Below, piece by piece: positions 12,456 through 27,078 of a DNA stretch of 64,000 nucleotides. Each line of letters opens with the position of its first letter. Position 1 is the first letter of the stretch. This DNA comes from Mytilus californianus (taxonomy: Eukaryota > Mollusca > Bivalvia > Mytilida > Mytilidae), in NCBI RefSeq assembly GCF_021869535.1, contig NW_026262582.1, positions 56,866,851 through 56,930,850 on the forward strand. Reading direction: 5' to 3'. The notes under the pieces are model-generated. The model searched no databases. It was not told the origin of the DNA and was given only the letters and a program-made list of their open reading frames with translations. Made by a program: the position numbers and the translations under genes.

Positions 12456-15400
12456 CTAAAACAAAATATGAATTATTATATAATAAAACTTAATGCAGTT
12501 AATACAGTAAATATTACAATGGTTAACAAGAATAGAAGTCCATAGGACATGATGCCCTGCTCACACTATCCTATTTCCATGTTTAGCAAACTGTGAAATC
12601 AGAGTCAAAACAGTAATTTGGCATATAATTTAATAAGTTTACACCATAAATAAACATATGTGCTTAGTTCCAATTGATGTGACCACAATTTCATGGTAAA
12701 CTATCTTAACCACAACAAGAGGCTGTCAGAGAGACAGCAAACCGGATTTTCCTGCAGAGGTCGAACTCTGAACAGTTGAGCAAGTATGGACACTACATTT
12801 AAACTTAAAACAGCTCTGAATTTGGATTGTGATTGAATATTTGACACATCATAGGTTTGTGACACAAAATGAATGTAGTAAAAGAACTGATATATTTGAA
12901 ATTGGACATTTAAATACCTATTATGGTCCAATATCCAAAATCTAAGTACATATTAGAATCAGCATATCAAAGCACTCCAAGAATTCAATATTTGATGAAA
13001 TTAAACAAAAGTTTAATTTAGGACCCTTTGGACCTCAATGTGGTATTATCTTATTAATAATGAAAAGCTCAACCGTTTACAAGTTCTTAAACAGGAGGGG
13101 GGTGGGGTGAACCAAGGGGACTCACCTTATATTTCATTTGATTTGTTTTATTGTCCCATACAAGAATATATATGGTTTCGAGGTGGGGATCTTGACCATT
13201 TACAAGATTTCAAAAAGAAGGGGGTAGGGATTACCCCAGGGGACTTTCCCTCAATTTCATTTGATTTGTTTTATTGTCCCATTCAAGAATATATATGGTT
13301 TAGGGGTGCAGATCTCGACCGTTTACAAGTTATCAAAAAGAAGGGGGTGGGGGTTACCCCCATGGACTTCTTCTATATTTGATTTGATTTGATTTATTGT
13401 CCCATACAAGAATATATATGGTTTCGGGGTGGGGATCTTGACCTTTTACAAGTTCTCAAAAAGAAGGGTGTGGGGGTGACCCCATGGACTTCCCCCATAT
13501 TTTCATTTGATTTGTGTTATTGTCCCATACAAGAATATATATATGGTTTAGGGGTGGGGATCTCGACCGTTTACAAGTACTCAAACAGGAGGGGGTTGGG
13601 GTGACCCCAGGGGACTCGCCTTTTACTTCATTTGATTAGTTTTATTGTCCCATACAAGAATATATATGGTTTCAAGGTGGGGATCTCAACCGTTTACAAG
13701 TTATCAAAAAGAAGGGGGTAGGGGTTACCCCCATGGACTTCCCAATATTTCATTTGATTTGTTTTATTGACCCATACAAGAATATATATGGTTCAGGGGT
13801 GGGGATCTCGACAGTTTACAAGTTCTCAAACAGGATGGGGTAGGGGTGACCCCAGGGGACTCACCTTATATTTCATTTGATTTGTTTTATTGTCCCATAC
13901 AAGAATATATATGGTTTCAGGGTGGGGATCTTGACCGTTTACAAGTTTTCAAAAATAAGGGGGTGGTTCTGGGGACTCCCCCAATATTTTGTTTGATTTG
14001 TTTTATTGTCTCATACAAGAATATATATGGTTTAGGGGTGGGGATCTCCACCGTTTACAAGATAAAACTCAAATTTATTTCCATGAACCAGTAACAAAAC
14101 ACCAAAATAATTCTCTAAAATTAGATATGACAACCACTCATAAATCTCAAAAATTAGATATCAATTAAACACCTCACTTTTCAACCAAATAACTCAAGCT
14201 TATTTACATAAACCAATAAAAAACCAGCAAAATACTTCTCTAAAATCAGATATGATGTTATATCTATTTCCATATTATAATCAAATTTAATTAATAGTTG
14301 CTAATATTGTTTCTTTCATGTGTCAAAAATAATACAGATCTGCAACTTATCTATCAATGTCAAAATCTTTATCTCATAATAAAAATAGATTATTATCTAA
14401 TTAAAAACAAGTTTAGATTCAGCACTTAAAGAACCCTATATATATTTAATTTATGTTCAAATATAACACACACAAACTGATTAATTTTCCCAGGGGACCT
14501 GCCCTTTATTTCATATGATTTGTTTTTTTGTCCCATACAAGTATATATATGGTTTAGGGGCGGGGATCTCGACCATTTACAAGTTCTTAAACAGGAAGAA
14601 GGTGGGAATGACCCCAAGGAACTCACCTTTTATTTCATTTCATTTGTTTTATTGTAACATACAACAATATATATGGTTTCGCGGTGGGGATCTTGACCGT
14701 TTACAAGTTTTCAAAAAAAAGGAGTGTAGGGGTTACCCCAGGGGACTTCCCCTAAATTTAATTTGCTTTATTTTATTGTCCAATACAAGAATATATATGG
14801 TTTAGGGGTGGGGATCTTAACCGTTTACAAGTTTTCAAAAAGAAGGGGGTAGTGTTTACCCCCTAGGACTTCCCCTATATTTCATTTGATTAGTTTTATT
14901 GTCCCATACAAGAATATATATGGTTTCTGGGTGGGAATCTTGACCGTTTACAAGTTATCAAAACTAGAGGCTCTCAAGAGCCTGTGTCGCTCACCTGTAT
15001 TTACTGATGCTTTGGAAATCATGTAAAATAAGGTTAAAATCATAATTAATAGTATTAGATATTAGATATTATAATGATATCTAAGATAATAACAAAAAAC
15101 TGCAAAATTTTTGTAAAATTACTAACTCATGGGCAGCAACCCAACAACGGGTTGTCGGATTCGTCTGAAAATTTCAGGGCAGATAAATCTAAATCTGATG
15201 AACATTTTTGCCACCTGTCAGATTTGCTCTAAATGCTTTAGTTTCAGAGATATAAACCAAAAACTGCATTTTACCCCTATGTTCTATTTTTAACCAAGTC
15301 AGCCATGATGGTTAGAAGGCGGGGTCATCGGACAAATTTTTTAAACTAGAAACCCTTATAATGATTATGGCCAAGTATGGTTAAATTTGTCTCAGTAGTT

Positions 15401-18400
15401 TCAGAAAAGAAGATTTTTGTAAAAGATTACAAAAATTTACAAAAATTGTTAACAATTGACTATTAAGGGCAATAACTCCTAAAGGGGTCGACTGACAATT
15501 TTGGTCATGACAACTTATTTGTAGATCTTACTTTGCTGAACATTATTGCTGTTTACAGTTTATCTCTATCTATAATAATATTCAAGATAATAACCAAAAA
15601 CTGCCAAATTTCCTTAAAATTACCAATTCAGGGGCAGCAACCCAACAACAGGTTGTCAGATTTGTCTGAAAATTTCAGGGCAGATAGATCTTGACCTGAT
15701 AATCAGTTTTACCTATGTCAGATTTACTCTAAATGCTTTGGTTTCAGAGATATAAGCCAAAATCTACATTTTACCCCTATGTTCTATTTTTAGCCATGGC
15801 GGCCATCTTGGTTGGTTGGCCGGGTCATCGGACACATTTTTTAAACTAGATACCCTAATGATGATTGTGGCCAAGTTTGGTTAAATTTGGCCCAGTGGTT
15901 TCAGAGGAGAAGATTTTTGTAAAAAGCTAACGACGACGGACGCCGGACGCCAAGTGATGAGAAAAGCTCACTTGGCCCTTCGGGCCAGGTGAGCTAAAAA
16001 AGGGGGGTAGGGGTTACCCCAATGGACTTCCCCTATATTTCAATCAGAAAACAGTAAATTTTCAAATAAATCTGTCACTCCAATGATTATCATATGCTAA
16101 AATATTTCAAAGATCTAATTAATAATGAAAATAAATCATTATCATATGCTGAAATATTTATATTATCTAACTGAACAGAACTATGGTTGTTTAACATAGT
16201 ACTCATACATAATTAATAATGTAATAATCTTCAAAATGTCTAATGATATAGCTTATAATCATTACCACTTAGGAAATAGATAATTTTCAAATATATCTGT
16301 CACTCCAATTTTTATTCTGAGATAAGACAAATCATAAAAAGATAACAACAGTAAAATATTTAAAAATTCTACTTTTGGATATTAAAAATGGCGATAACTC
16401 ACAAAGGAGATATACTAAAATCTTGAAAATTAATAGAGACCTTCATTAAGTCCCAGGAAACAACATATTTAAATTTGACAAAAAATTGTAAAAGCGTTTT
16501 CATGTTATTGTGCGGACGTTGTTTGGCAGCCGCCAGAGCCGCCCAGCCGCCCGCCGTATATAACCATTTTAATAACCGATATTTCCTTCGAAAATCTGGT
16601 TAAAAATCTAACTTGAGAATCATACGAATGTAGTGGTTTCACATCATCAAATTTCCATGATCAGTGAACCAGGGAATGGGGATCAAATGATATCGTAGCC
16701 AGGCCATTAAATAAACAATTTCAACATCAAACATGATTATCCAACACCAAATCCCTTCTCTGTTACTGGGAAAATATGTGTGTACTTTTTATAGGATTTT
16801 AACCAATGTTCATCTACCAAACTTCTTTTCATTTCTAAAAATGCTAAAGACTGTTTTATAATTAAACTTGGGGCCACGGTGGCCGAGTGGTCTAAGTAGT
16901 CAAACTACTGTATCACTAGCCTGTCAACACTGAGGTTGTGAGTTTGAATCCCACAAGGGTTAGGTGCACTAGACTCCAATCTTTATTGACTAGAATTTGT
17001 CAGTTTTTCTACTGAAGGTCGGTGGTTCTCTCTGGACACCCTGTCTTCCTCCACCAATAAAAACTGACCGCCATGAAATAGCACAATAGTGTTGAAAGTG
17101 GCGTTAAACACCAATCAATCTATATCATAATGGAACTTAAAATTTAAAGTTGGTGAGTTGTTGCATTTCTTGACAACAGCTTAACCCAATGTAGACACTC
17201 TGATGTGTTGCTCCTAATTTACTGATTATGATAGTCTTTATACTAAAAGTATCTCTTTACAATGAAACAATATACCAAATATAGTTAGCCTTATACTAAT
17301 TACTGAAAAAATCCTGTGACAAAGAATGGCCTATAGAACATTTTTCTTATGAAGTAAACATAATGTAGGTTAGCAGGTCATACATTCTGTGACAAAAGTT
17401 AAAAGAATAAATTTGTTGGTAGCTTTGGTTTCAAAAAGTGTGTACAGTACTTTTCTTTGGTTCATTTCGTTTTGAAAGATTTGGTGTGTAATGATTTTCT
17501 GCCACCAATTGACCTATGTTCTTACCTTTGTTCATGAAGTGTCGATTGTATTTCAGCCAGTCTAACTAATGATCTAGCTCTCTTTAAATTGACACTAACT
17601 TGACTACAATGAAAACTACCAATCTTTAAACCCTCTTCCCAATATCTATTTGCCTGAAAAAAGAATTAACATTTTTGTCATGTTATCTAAATACTCATTT
17701 TTCATGGTACAACAACATAGTCAGAGCTCAGACATAAACAAGTAGTTTTTTGTTTTTGACTAACAGAAGTCCAAAAATGTATTTATTATAAAAATGTGTT
17801 TTCATTTTCAGACTTAATTAAGTTATGTCTATTTATGGTAACTTTAATTGACAATCAATGTACATGTGCACCACCTATGACATCATAAACCTGTCTGAGA
17901 GTTCACAAGGACCTGAGCTATCTATTTTTAATTACCTAATTGAACATTTTTACTTAACATAAGATTATTTTCCTCATTTTGTTTGGTTATAGATGGTTGC
18001 ATTGTAAAGTAAATAAACATTATCTCCGTTTTTTTAGGCTCTCAACATATTTTTCTTTAGAAGACAAAGCATTGTACTTCACTGTTGTCATAATTTCATG
18101 AAGATGCTTGACCTTTTTATAAATGTGCTTAGGTCTTGAAGTTGACCAATTTTGGTAACTTATCGACTTGTAGGAGTCAATATTTGCAACTTTTAAATTC
18201 AGGTCAAATATTTCTTGCTTAACACTAATTGACTTATTGAAGTCATAATTTGTCTTAAATTAAAGGGAGACAAATCTAGAAACCTACAAATTTAGACCAC
18301 TATGAGTCAAAAGCAGATTTAGACTTACTTATGTCTGAGTTCTGACTGACATATATATAAACAATAAATCAGTAATTTCTATAAGGACAATTACACTTCT

Positions 18401-21400
18401 TATAGAAGTATTGAAGAGGTATGTCATGTTCAGGAGGGTTTTTTGCCAACACACCAGTTGAGAGCAGGTAAAATTTCACGACTAGCATTGCTAAGGAGAT
18501 TTCTTCTGAAGTCTTCGCAAATACCCCTCCTAATCACAATACATATACGGTTTTTTAATTACACCGAATATCAATAGAAATGGTTAAGTTAAACAACTGA
18601 AATCTGATTCCATTTTTCTTTCATTTTTTGATGTAAGCAAAAGCAACTACATTTCATAAAGCACACTAATGTTCAAGCACCTCTGTGAAGGGTATAAAAG
18701 GAATATAAGTTTGGCAAATGCCATGGAAGAGAGGGTAAAAAAGGCATACCTTTGTGCATTTACCCCTGTGATGGTGAAATATAACCAATATTCATCTTAA
18801 AAAGGAATATAAATGAAAAATACACTAGCTATCAAACAATTCAAATTCAGGATACTTATACAAGCTGTAAATTCAATAATAAATACAAGTAGTGTCTGAT
18901 TATTTATGTTAAATAAAAATATATTTAATGTTGTACTACATGAATATGTAACATTTTATCTATATTAAACTGTCAGCCTGCAAGCCAGACACATGGCTAA
19001 CTAAGTTTTCATTAACATTTGATCTTCCTACCTGTCTTTCTGCATGTTCAGCCTGCCAGCCAGACACATGGCTAACTAAGTTTTCATTGTAATATTGTTT
19101 TAAAGAGTTCATCATATCAGCTGCTGGATCTTTAGTAACACCCATGTTTGTTAGTGGACCAGCCTCTACACATGCATTCTGGGAACTTGTTGTACTATTT
19201 GGACTCATGCTGAAACACAAAACTTAAGCTTATTTACAAACACCAATCATTTATGAAAAGTTGTGCATTGATTGAACAAATCAATTTTTATAAGAAGCTA
19301 GGAACATAAAGGATGGTAATGGTCATTCCAAATCTACTTTTTACAAGCTCCAGACTAGTAGTATTAAATATGTAAGAATATGTTTTATGCAGAGCATCAT
19401 CAATTCAATTTTTTGTTCATGTAAATAATATAATCAAACTGGAGGTTGTTTTTTTTTAATACTTTAAAGTTAAGTTTACCAGGCCATTTAAAAATTTACA
19501 TAGGTGAGTGGATTAAATCATAGTTAAATAGCAGAAAAACAGAAAACCTTGCTTAATATTGTATTTAAAAAGATATTCTTTGTGTAATATAAAATTGTAC
19601 CAGACTTGTTTTCAAAGTGCATGAATGGAACATGTTTCTGGAATAATCTCCATCAAACAAATATGTGTATAATGTTTTCCTTTTTTCGGACTACATAAAT
19701 TTACCATGATGATCTTCTGCTAGTATCTGATGCTGGACTTTCTCCCCCTGTCCTGTCATCTTCTTTTACAGGAAAATGATGTGATGTCATGTGACCTCCC
19801 TCCATAGATATCTCTTGCAACATATCTAGGTGCGGTGATGGATGTTGTTGCGTTACCATTCTCATATTAGGGGAAGGCTGTTGGACATGCATCCTTCCAT
19901 TCATAGGAGGTGTTGGTTGCTGTGACATGACTCGGCCATAAATTGATCCCTGGTTTTGGACCACATGTGACATTTGAAGGTGAGGATTTGATATTGTCTG
20001 TTGGGGATGTGTTCTATTCATTGAGGGCTGGGTTGATGTGATTGGGATTTGAATTGGAGCACTCCTTGTGGCTGGATGTGGTTGCTGTTGCGAAGTAACC
20101 GGGGTGTGACCATCAGAACCTAAAATAAAGTTCATCATTTATTATAACAGAAACTTTTAAAAGTTATAAACATTTCAGTATAACTATGATCAATCCTAGT
20201 CAAGATTTTTTTTGGTGAAACCAGCCCCTTTTGATTGATACAAGATGATAAATGAAAAGAAACTTATAATTTTCATTGTTCAATAGATCTGCACTTTTGT
20301 AAACATTTTGATAATGAATGCACAGTAAATAACAAAAAACATGTGAGATAGCTAACCTTACACATCATGCTATTTAAAATTTTAGAGACAATTTTTACAA
20401 ATGTACAGACCTACCTGATTTTATTTTGGTTTAATAGTCAACATGGTCAATGCTCTCATGATTCATTTTTTAATAAAATTTCTTGAATCTAAAAAATTCT
20501 GAAACATGTATGTCCTAACGTATTAAACTGAAACTTGCATGTTCTAAATAATGTATTGGACTGAAACATGTATGTCATATGTATTGGACTGAAACATGTA
20601 TGTTCTAATGTATTGGACTGAAACATGTATGTTCTAATGTATTGGACTGACATGTATACCGTATGTAGTGGACTGAAACATGCATGTTCTAATGTATTGG
20701 ACTGAAACATTTATGTTCTAATGTATTGGACTGACACATGTATGTCCTATGTAGTGGACTGAAACATGTATGTTCTAATGTATTGGACTGAAACATGTAT
20801 GTCCTAATGTATTAGATTGAAACATGTATGTTACATGAAACATTAGAATACATTAGAACATGAAACATGTATTTTATAGCTGACTATGCGGTATTGGTTT
20901 TGCTCATTGTTGAAGGCTGTACGGTTACCTATAGTTGTTAATTTCTGTGTCATTTGGTCTCTTGTGCAGAGTTGTCTCATTGGCAATGTAAGTCTTATGT
21001 ACTGGACTGAAACATGTATGTCATATGTAGTGGACTGAAACATGTGCGGTCATTTTGAGATGACTTAAAAGTTGGTGCCCTTTTTTTCAAATTGTCGAAA
21101 TCACACTAGATTCATAGCATCAGTGAACTTAAATTGACTGTTTCGTTGCATTTACTTCGTGAATTTTCTTACCATTTATCTAAAAACGTTCAAGAACAGT
21201 TCAGGGAAGGCAACAGTTTAAAATTGAAATGATTTTAATGACTCAAAATGGTAAATTTCTCATACATCGCTAACGTTTCTTTCGATTTTGAAGAAGAAAT
21301 TAAAACCGGAAATTTTGCGACAATACTAAAGTACGAGTAATTCCAGATTCATTTCCCGGATTCGTTTTGTTCGTCAGATTGACAGGAAATCACTGGCTTT

Positions 21401-24400
21401 TTACTTTTATTACCTTTTTTAAGTGTTTGAAATAACAGATAATAGTTGCACTCGTTTAATTTAGCATGAAATCATTTTCCATTTTACCATTAAGTGTCTA
21501 ATCTGCTGAAGACAATTTCATGCATGCGTATTACATAGTAAATAAAGCACATGTGTACTTCGTGAAAAATAACTTTTTTCTACGTAAATTAAATTAAGTT
21601 TTAATTTTTAAATCAGAATTGACGATTTTCTTTGCTGAAAAGTATTTAAAACAAGAAATGATTGTAACAGGATGCTGTTACGAAGTCTCCCAAACGAAGC
21701 TCCCATAATTCGTAATTCCCAGTGTCGCCTGACATTGGACAAAGTCCAGTGAAAATTGGTTTGGTCCAGTAAAGTTAATGCATTAGTGATGCCTGGGGAC
21801 TAACCCTGTATATCATTCAAATCATCTTGGCATGACAAACCAGAATATATATGGTTTAGGGGTGGGGATCTCGACCATTTACAAGATACTAGAACATTGG
21901 GGGTGGGGGGAACCCCTGGGGACTGACCCTATACATCATTCAAATGTTCGAGAAACGACGAACAGGAATATATATGGTCTAGGGGTGGGGATCTCGACCA
22001 TTTACAAGATATTAGAACATTGGGGGTGGGGGGAACCCAGTGGGGACTGACCGTATACGTCATTCAAATGTTCGAGACATGATGAACAGGAATATATATG
22101 GTTTAGGGGTGGGGATCTCGACCATTTACAAGATATTAGAACTTTCTCAAATGGCAGGAGGTCGGGATGACTCCTGGGGACTAACCCTGTATATCATTCA
22201 AACCATCTTGGTATGACAAACCAGAATATATATGGTTTAGGGGTGGGGATCTTGACCACTAACAAGATATTAGAGCTTTCTTAAATAGCAGGGGGTGGGG
22301 TGACCCCTGGGGACTAACCCTGTATATCATTCAAACCATCTTGGTATGACAAACCAGAATATATATGGTTTAGGGGTGGGGATCTTGACCACTTACAAGA
22401 TATTAGAACTTTCTTAAATAGAAGGGGCTGGGGGTGACCCCTGGGGACTAACCCTGTATTTCATTTGATGTGCTTTATCATGACAAACCAGAATATATAT
22501 GGTTTAGGGGTGGGGATCTTGACCACTTACAAGATATTAGAACTTTCTTAAATGTCAGGGGGTCAGGATGACCCCTGGGGACTAACCCTGTAGATCATTC
22601 AAACCATCATAGCATGACAAACCAGAATATATATGGTTTAGGGGTGGGGATCTTAACCACTTACATTAGAACTTTCTTGAATGGCTGGGGGTGGGGGTGA
22701 CCCCTGAGGACTAACCCTGTATTTCATTTCATGTGCTTTATCATGACAAACCAGAATATATATGGTTTATGGGTGGGGATCTCGACCATTTACAAGATAT
22801 TAGAACTTTCTCAAATGGCAGGGGGTCGGGATGACCCCTGGGGACTAACCCTGTATATCATTCAAACCATCTTAGCATGACAAACCAGATTATATATGGT
22901 TTAGGGGTGGGGATCTCGACCATTTACAAGATATTAGAACTTTCTCAAATGGCAGGGGGTCGGGATGACCCCTGGGGACTAACCCTGTATATCATTCAAA
23001 CCATCTTAGCATGACAAACCAGAATATATATGGTTTAGGGGTGGGGATCTCGACCAATTACAAATTATTAGAACTTTCTCAAATGGCAGGGGGTCGGGAT
23101 GACCCCTGGGGACTAACCCTGTATATCATTAAAACCATCTTAGCATGACAAACCAGAATATATATGGTTTAGGGGTGGGGATCTCGACCAATTACAAATT
23201 ATTAGAACTTTCTTAAATGGCATGGGGTGGGGGTGACCCCTGGGGACTAACTCTGTATTTCATTTCATGTGCTTTATCATGACAAACCAGAATATATATG
23301 GTTTAGGGGTGGGGATCTCGACCATTTACAAGATATTAGAACTTTCTCAAATGACAGGGGGTCGGGATGACCCCTGGGAACTAACCCTGTATATCATTCA
23401 AACCATCTTAGCATGACAAACCAGAATATATATGGTTTAGGGGTGGGGATCTCGACCATTTTCAAGATATTAGAACTTTCTCAAATGGCAGGGGGTCGGG
23501 ATGACCCCTGGGGACTAACCCTGTATATCATTCAAACCATCTTAGCATGACAAACCAGAATATATGTGGTTTAGGGGTGGGGATCTTGACCACTTACAAG
23601 GTATTAGAACTTTCTTAAATGGCAGGGGGTGGGGATGACCCCTGGGGACTAACCCTGTATTTCATTTAATGGGTTTTATCATTTAGAACATTTTCAATTA
23701 AAAAGATTGTGTCTATCACAAACGGTTTTCAATTTATAATCATTTGAAAATTTAAAAAAATAAAATCCCATAGGGTTCTATAGTAAAACCCTCTTTTCTT
23801 TTTGCCCCTCAAAGTACCCCTTTATAAACCCCATTGCACAAACTAAACCCTGATTGCACCACTAGACATGTTAGTCTAACATATTGTGAAACCCTAAGTT
23901 AATCTGACAAGCGGTTTTGGAGAACGGGTGCGGACAAGTTCAAATTTAAAAGCGGCGGAAGAGGAAGAGGAAGAGGAAGAGGAAGAAGAATAATAATAAT
24001 AATAAGAACTGAGCAAAAACAATAAGTCTTCCCAAACTTCGTTTGGGAGACTTAATAAGGAAGACAGTTGTCATAGAATTTTAATTTCTTTATGATATTA
24101 GTTCTGAGCTTGTGATCAATGTCAGGTGTGAATTAAAAACACAGGTAAAAAGTGATTAGCGATCATTAGCCAATATTTCCCGTAGGCATTATTACAGTTA
24201 TTAGGAGGGCCCTCAAGATTATACTACTATACTGGAGTGGCAGTTTTATTACAGATAAAATGCTCCGCAGGGCGCAGCTTGATACGACCGCAGAGGTCGA
24301 ACCCTGAACAGTTGGGGCAAGTATGGACACAACATTCAAGCTTGATACAGCTCTGAATTTGGATTGTGATTAAATATTTGACACAGCATAGGTTTCTGAC

Positions 24401-27034
24401 ACAGAATGAATGTGGTCTAAGAACTTAAAAATTTTAAATTGGACATTCACCTATTATGGTCCAATATCCAAAATCTAAATACATGGTTAGATTCAGCATA
24501 TCAAAGAACCCCAAGAATTCAATTTTTGATGAAATCAAACAAAGTTTAATTTTGGACCCTTTTGATCTCAATGTGGACAAAAATGATAACAGGGCCCAAA
24601 AATCAAAAATCTAAATACATGGTTAGATTCAGCATATCAAAGAACCCCATATATTCAATTTTTGTTGAAATTAAACAAAGTTTAATTTTGGACCCCGATT
24701 TGGACCAACTTGAAAACTGGGCCCATAATCAAAAATCTAAATACATGTTTAGATTCAGCATATCAAAGAACCCTAAAAATTCAATTTTTGTTAAAATCAA
24801 ACTAAGTTTAATTTTGGACCCTTTGGACCTTTATGTAGACCAATTTGAAAACGGAACCAAAAATTAAGAATCTAAATACACGGTTAGATTCGGCATATCA
24901 AAGAACCCCAATAATTCAATTTTTGATGAAATCAAACAAAGTTAAATTTTGGACCCTTTGGACTTCAATGTGGACCAATTTAAAAACGGGGCCCAAAATC
25001 CAAAAACTTAATACACGGTTAGATTCAGCATATTACAGAACCCCATATATTCAATTTTTGTTGAAATCAAACAAAGTTTAATTTTGGACCCCGATTTGGA
25101 CCAACTTGAAAACTGGGCCCATAATCAAAAATCTAAATACATGGTTAGATTCAGCATATCAAAGAACCCCATATATTCAATTTTTGTTGAAATCAAACAA
25201 AGTTTAATTTTGGACCCCGATTTGGACCAACTTGAAAACTGGGCCCATAATCAAAAATCTAAATACATGGTTAGATTCAGCATATCAAAGAACCCCATAT
25301 ATTCAATTTTTGATGAAATCAAACAAAGTTTAATTTTGGACCCTTTTGATCTCAATGTGGACAAAGTTGATAACGGGGCCCAACAATCAAAAATCTAAAT
25401 ACATGGTTAGATTCAGCATATCAAAGAACCCCATATATTCAATTTTTGTTGAAATCAAACAAAGTTTAATTTTGGACCCCGATTTGGACCAACTTGAAAA
25501 CTGGGCCCATAATCAAAAATCTAAATACATGGTTAGATTCAGCATATCAAAGAACCCCATAAATTCAATTTTTGTTGAAATCAAACAAAGTTTAATTTTG
25601 GACCCCGATTTGGACCAACTTGAAAACTGGGCCCATAATCAAAAATCTAAATACATGGTTAGATTCAGCATATCAAAGAACCCCATATATTCAATTTTTG
25701 TTGAAATCAAACTAAGTTTAATTTTGGACCCTTTGGACCTTTATGTAGACCAATTTGAAAACAGAACCAAAAATTAAGAATCTAAATACACGGTTAGATT
25801 CGGCATATCAAAGAACCCCAATAATTCAATTTTTGATGAAATCAAACAAAGTAAAATTTTGGACCCTTTGGACCTCAATGTGGACCAATTTAAAAACGGG
25901 GCCCAATATCCAAAAACTTAATACACGGTTAGATTCAGCATATTAAAGAACCCCAAGAATTCAAGAATAAAACCCCATTGAAATTGATCAAGAAATAAGC
26001 AATTTATACGAAGTATCTTCTTTTGCACAATACTGTGCAATTGATTATTTCTTGCTATTGCGCAATACTGTACAATTGACAATTTCTTGCTATTGCGCAA
26101 TATTGTGCTATTGGATATTTCTTGCTATTGCGCAATACTGTGCAATTGAAGATTTCTTGCTATTGCGCAATACTGTGCAATTGAAGATTTCTTGCTATTG
26201 TGCAATACTGTGCAATTGAAAATTTCTTGCTATTGCACAATACTTATTATATAATAATTTACACATCCTGTTTGGTGTGTATCTCCTACCATATCATTAT
26301 TATTTGCTTTTAAATATAAATCAGAAATAACCAACTTAAAATGGAAAATTTTAAAAGAAAAAAAAAAGGAAAAAAAGAAAAAAAAAAATCCCCCCCCAAA
26401 ATTTTTTGAACCCCCTTATGATTCATCACCCCCAAACTCAATCTCAGCCTTCCCTTTGTGGTATGGTACCTTGCAGTACAATTTCAGAGAGATCCATACA
26501 CTTGAACACAAGTTATTGTCTGGAAACTAGAAAAATGCTTATTTTTGGCCCCTTTTTGGCCCCCAATTCCTAAACGTTTCGGGCAATTACCCCCAAACTC
26601 AATTCCAGCTTCCCCTTTGTGATATGGAACCTTGTAGTACAATTTCAGAAATATCCAAACACTTACACACAAGTTATTGTCATGAAACTAGAAAAATGCT
26701 TGTTTTTTGCCCCTTTTTTGGCCCCTAATTCCTAACATTTTGAGGCAATTACCCCCAAAATCAATTACAGCCTTCCCTTTGTGATATGGAACCTTGTGGT
26801 ACAATGTCAGAGAGATCCATACACTTACACACAAGTTATTGTCTGGAAGTTACAAAAATGCTTATTGTTGGCCCCTTTTTGGCCCCTAATTCCTTAACTG
26901 TTGGTACCATAACCCCCAAAATCAATCCCAACCTTCCTTTCATGGTATTGAACCTTATGGTAAAATTTCATGGAGATCCATTCACTTAAACTAAAGTTAG
27001 AGTGCGAAAACCAATGTGTCTTCGGACGACGCCG

Positions 27035-27078
<44 letters not shown>

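Larger units (their letters stand above)
12715..16603 (+). mobile_element. Modular repeat, family M (WAC intron j-k)
   Basis: P1 at 12722-12738 (GCTGTC, loop AGAGA, GACAGC), then X (AACCGGATTTTCC). The body is an array of about 120-bp units. The 3' end at 16574-16601 has arms AACCGATATTT and AAAATCTGGTT, the latter complementary to X with one mismatch, then AAAAATC. The part before the 3' hairpin is GC-rich (CCGCCCAGCCGCCCGCC). A family A element is inserted at 14964-16000. Confidence 0.6.

Noticed and set aside
16870-16965. A functional tRNA gene
   Set aside because: The box A/box B-like segments are there, but the acceptor arms do not pair and the sequence continues into a SINE body and CAAT-type tail.
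24562-25946. Run of open frames with repeated RFSISKNP-like peptides as a repeat protein
   Set aside because: They follow the 130-bp modules of family B and appear in several frames; the same sequence at 8358-8663 is part of the mobile element.
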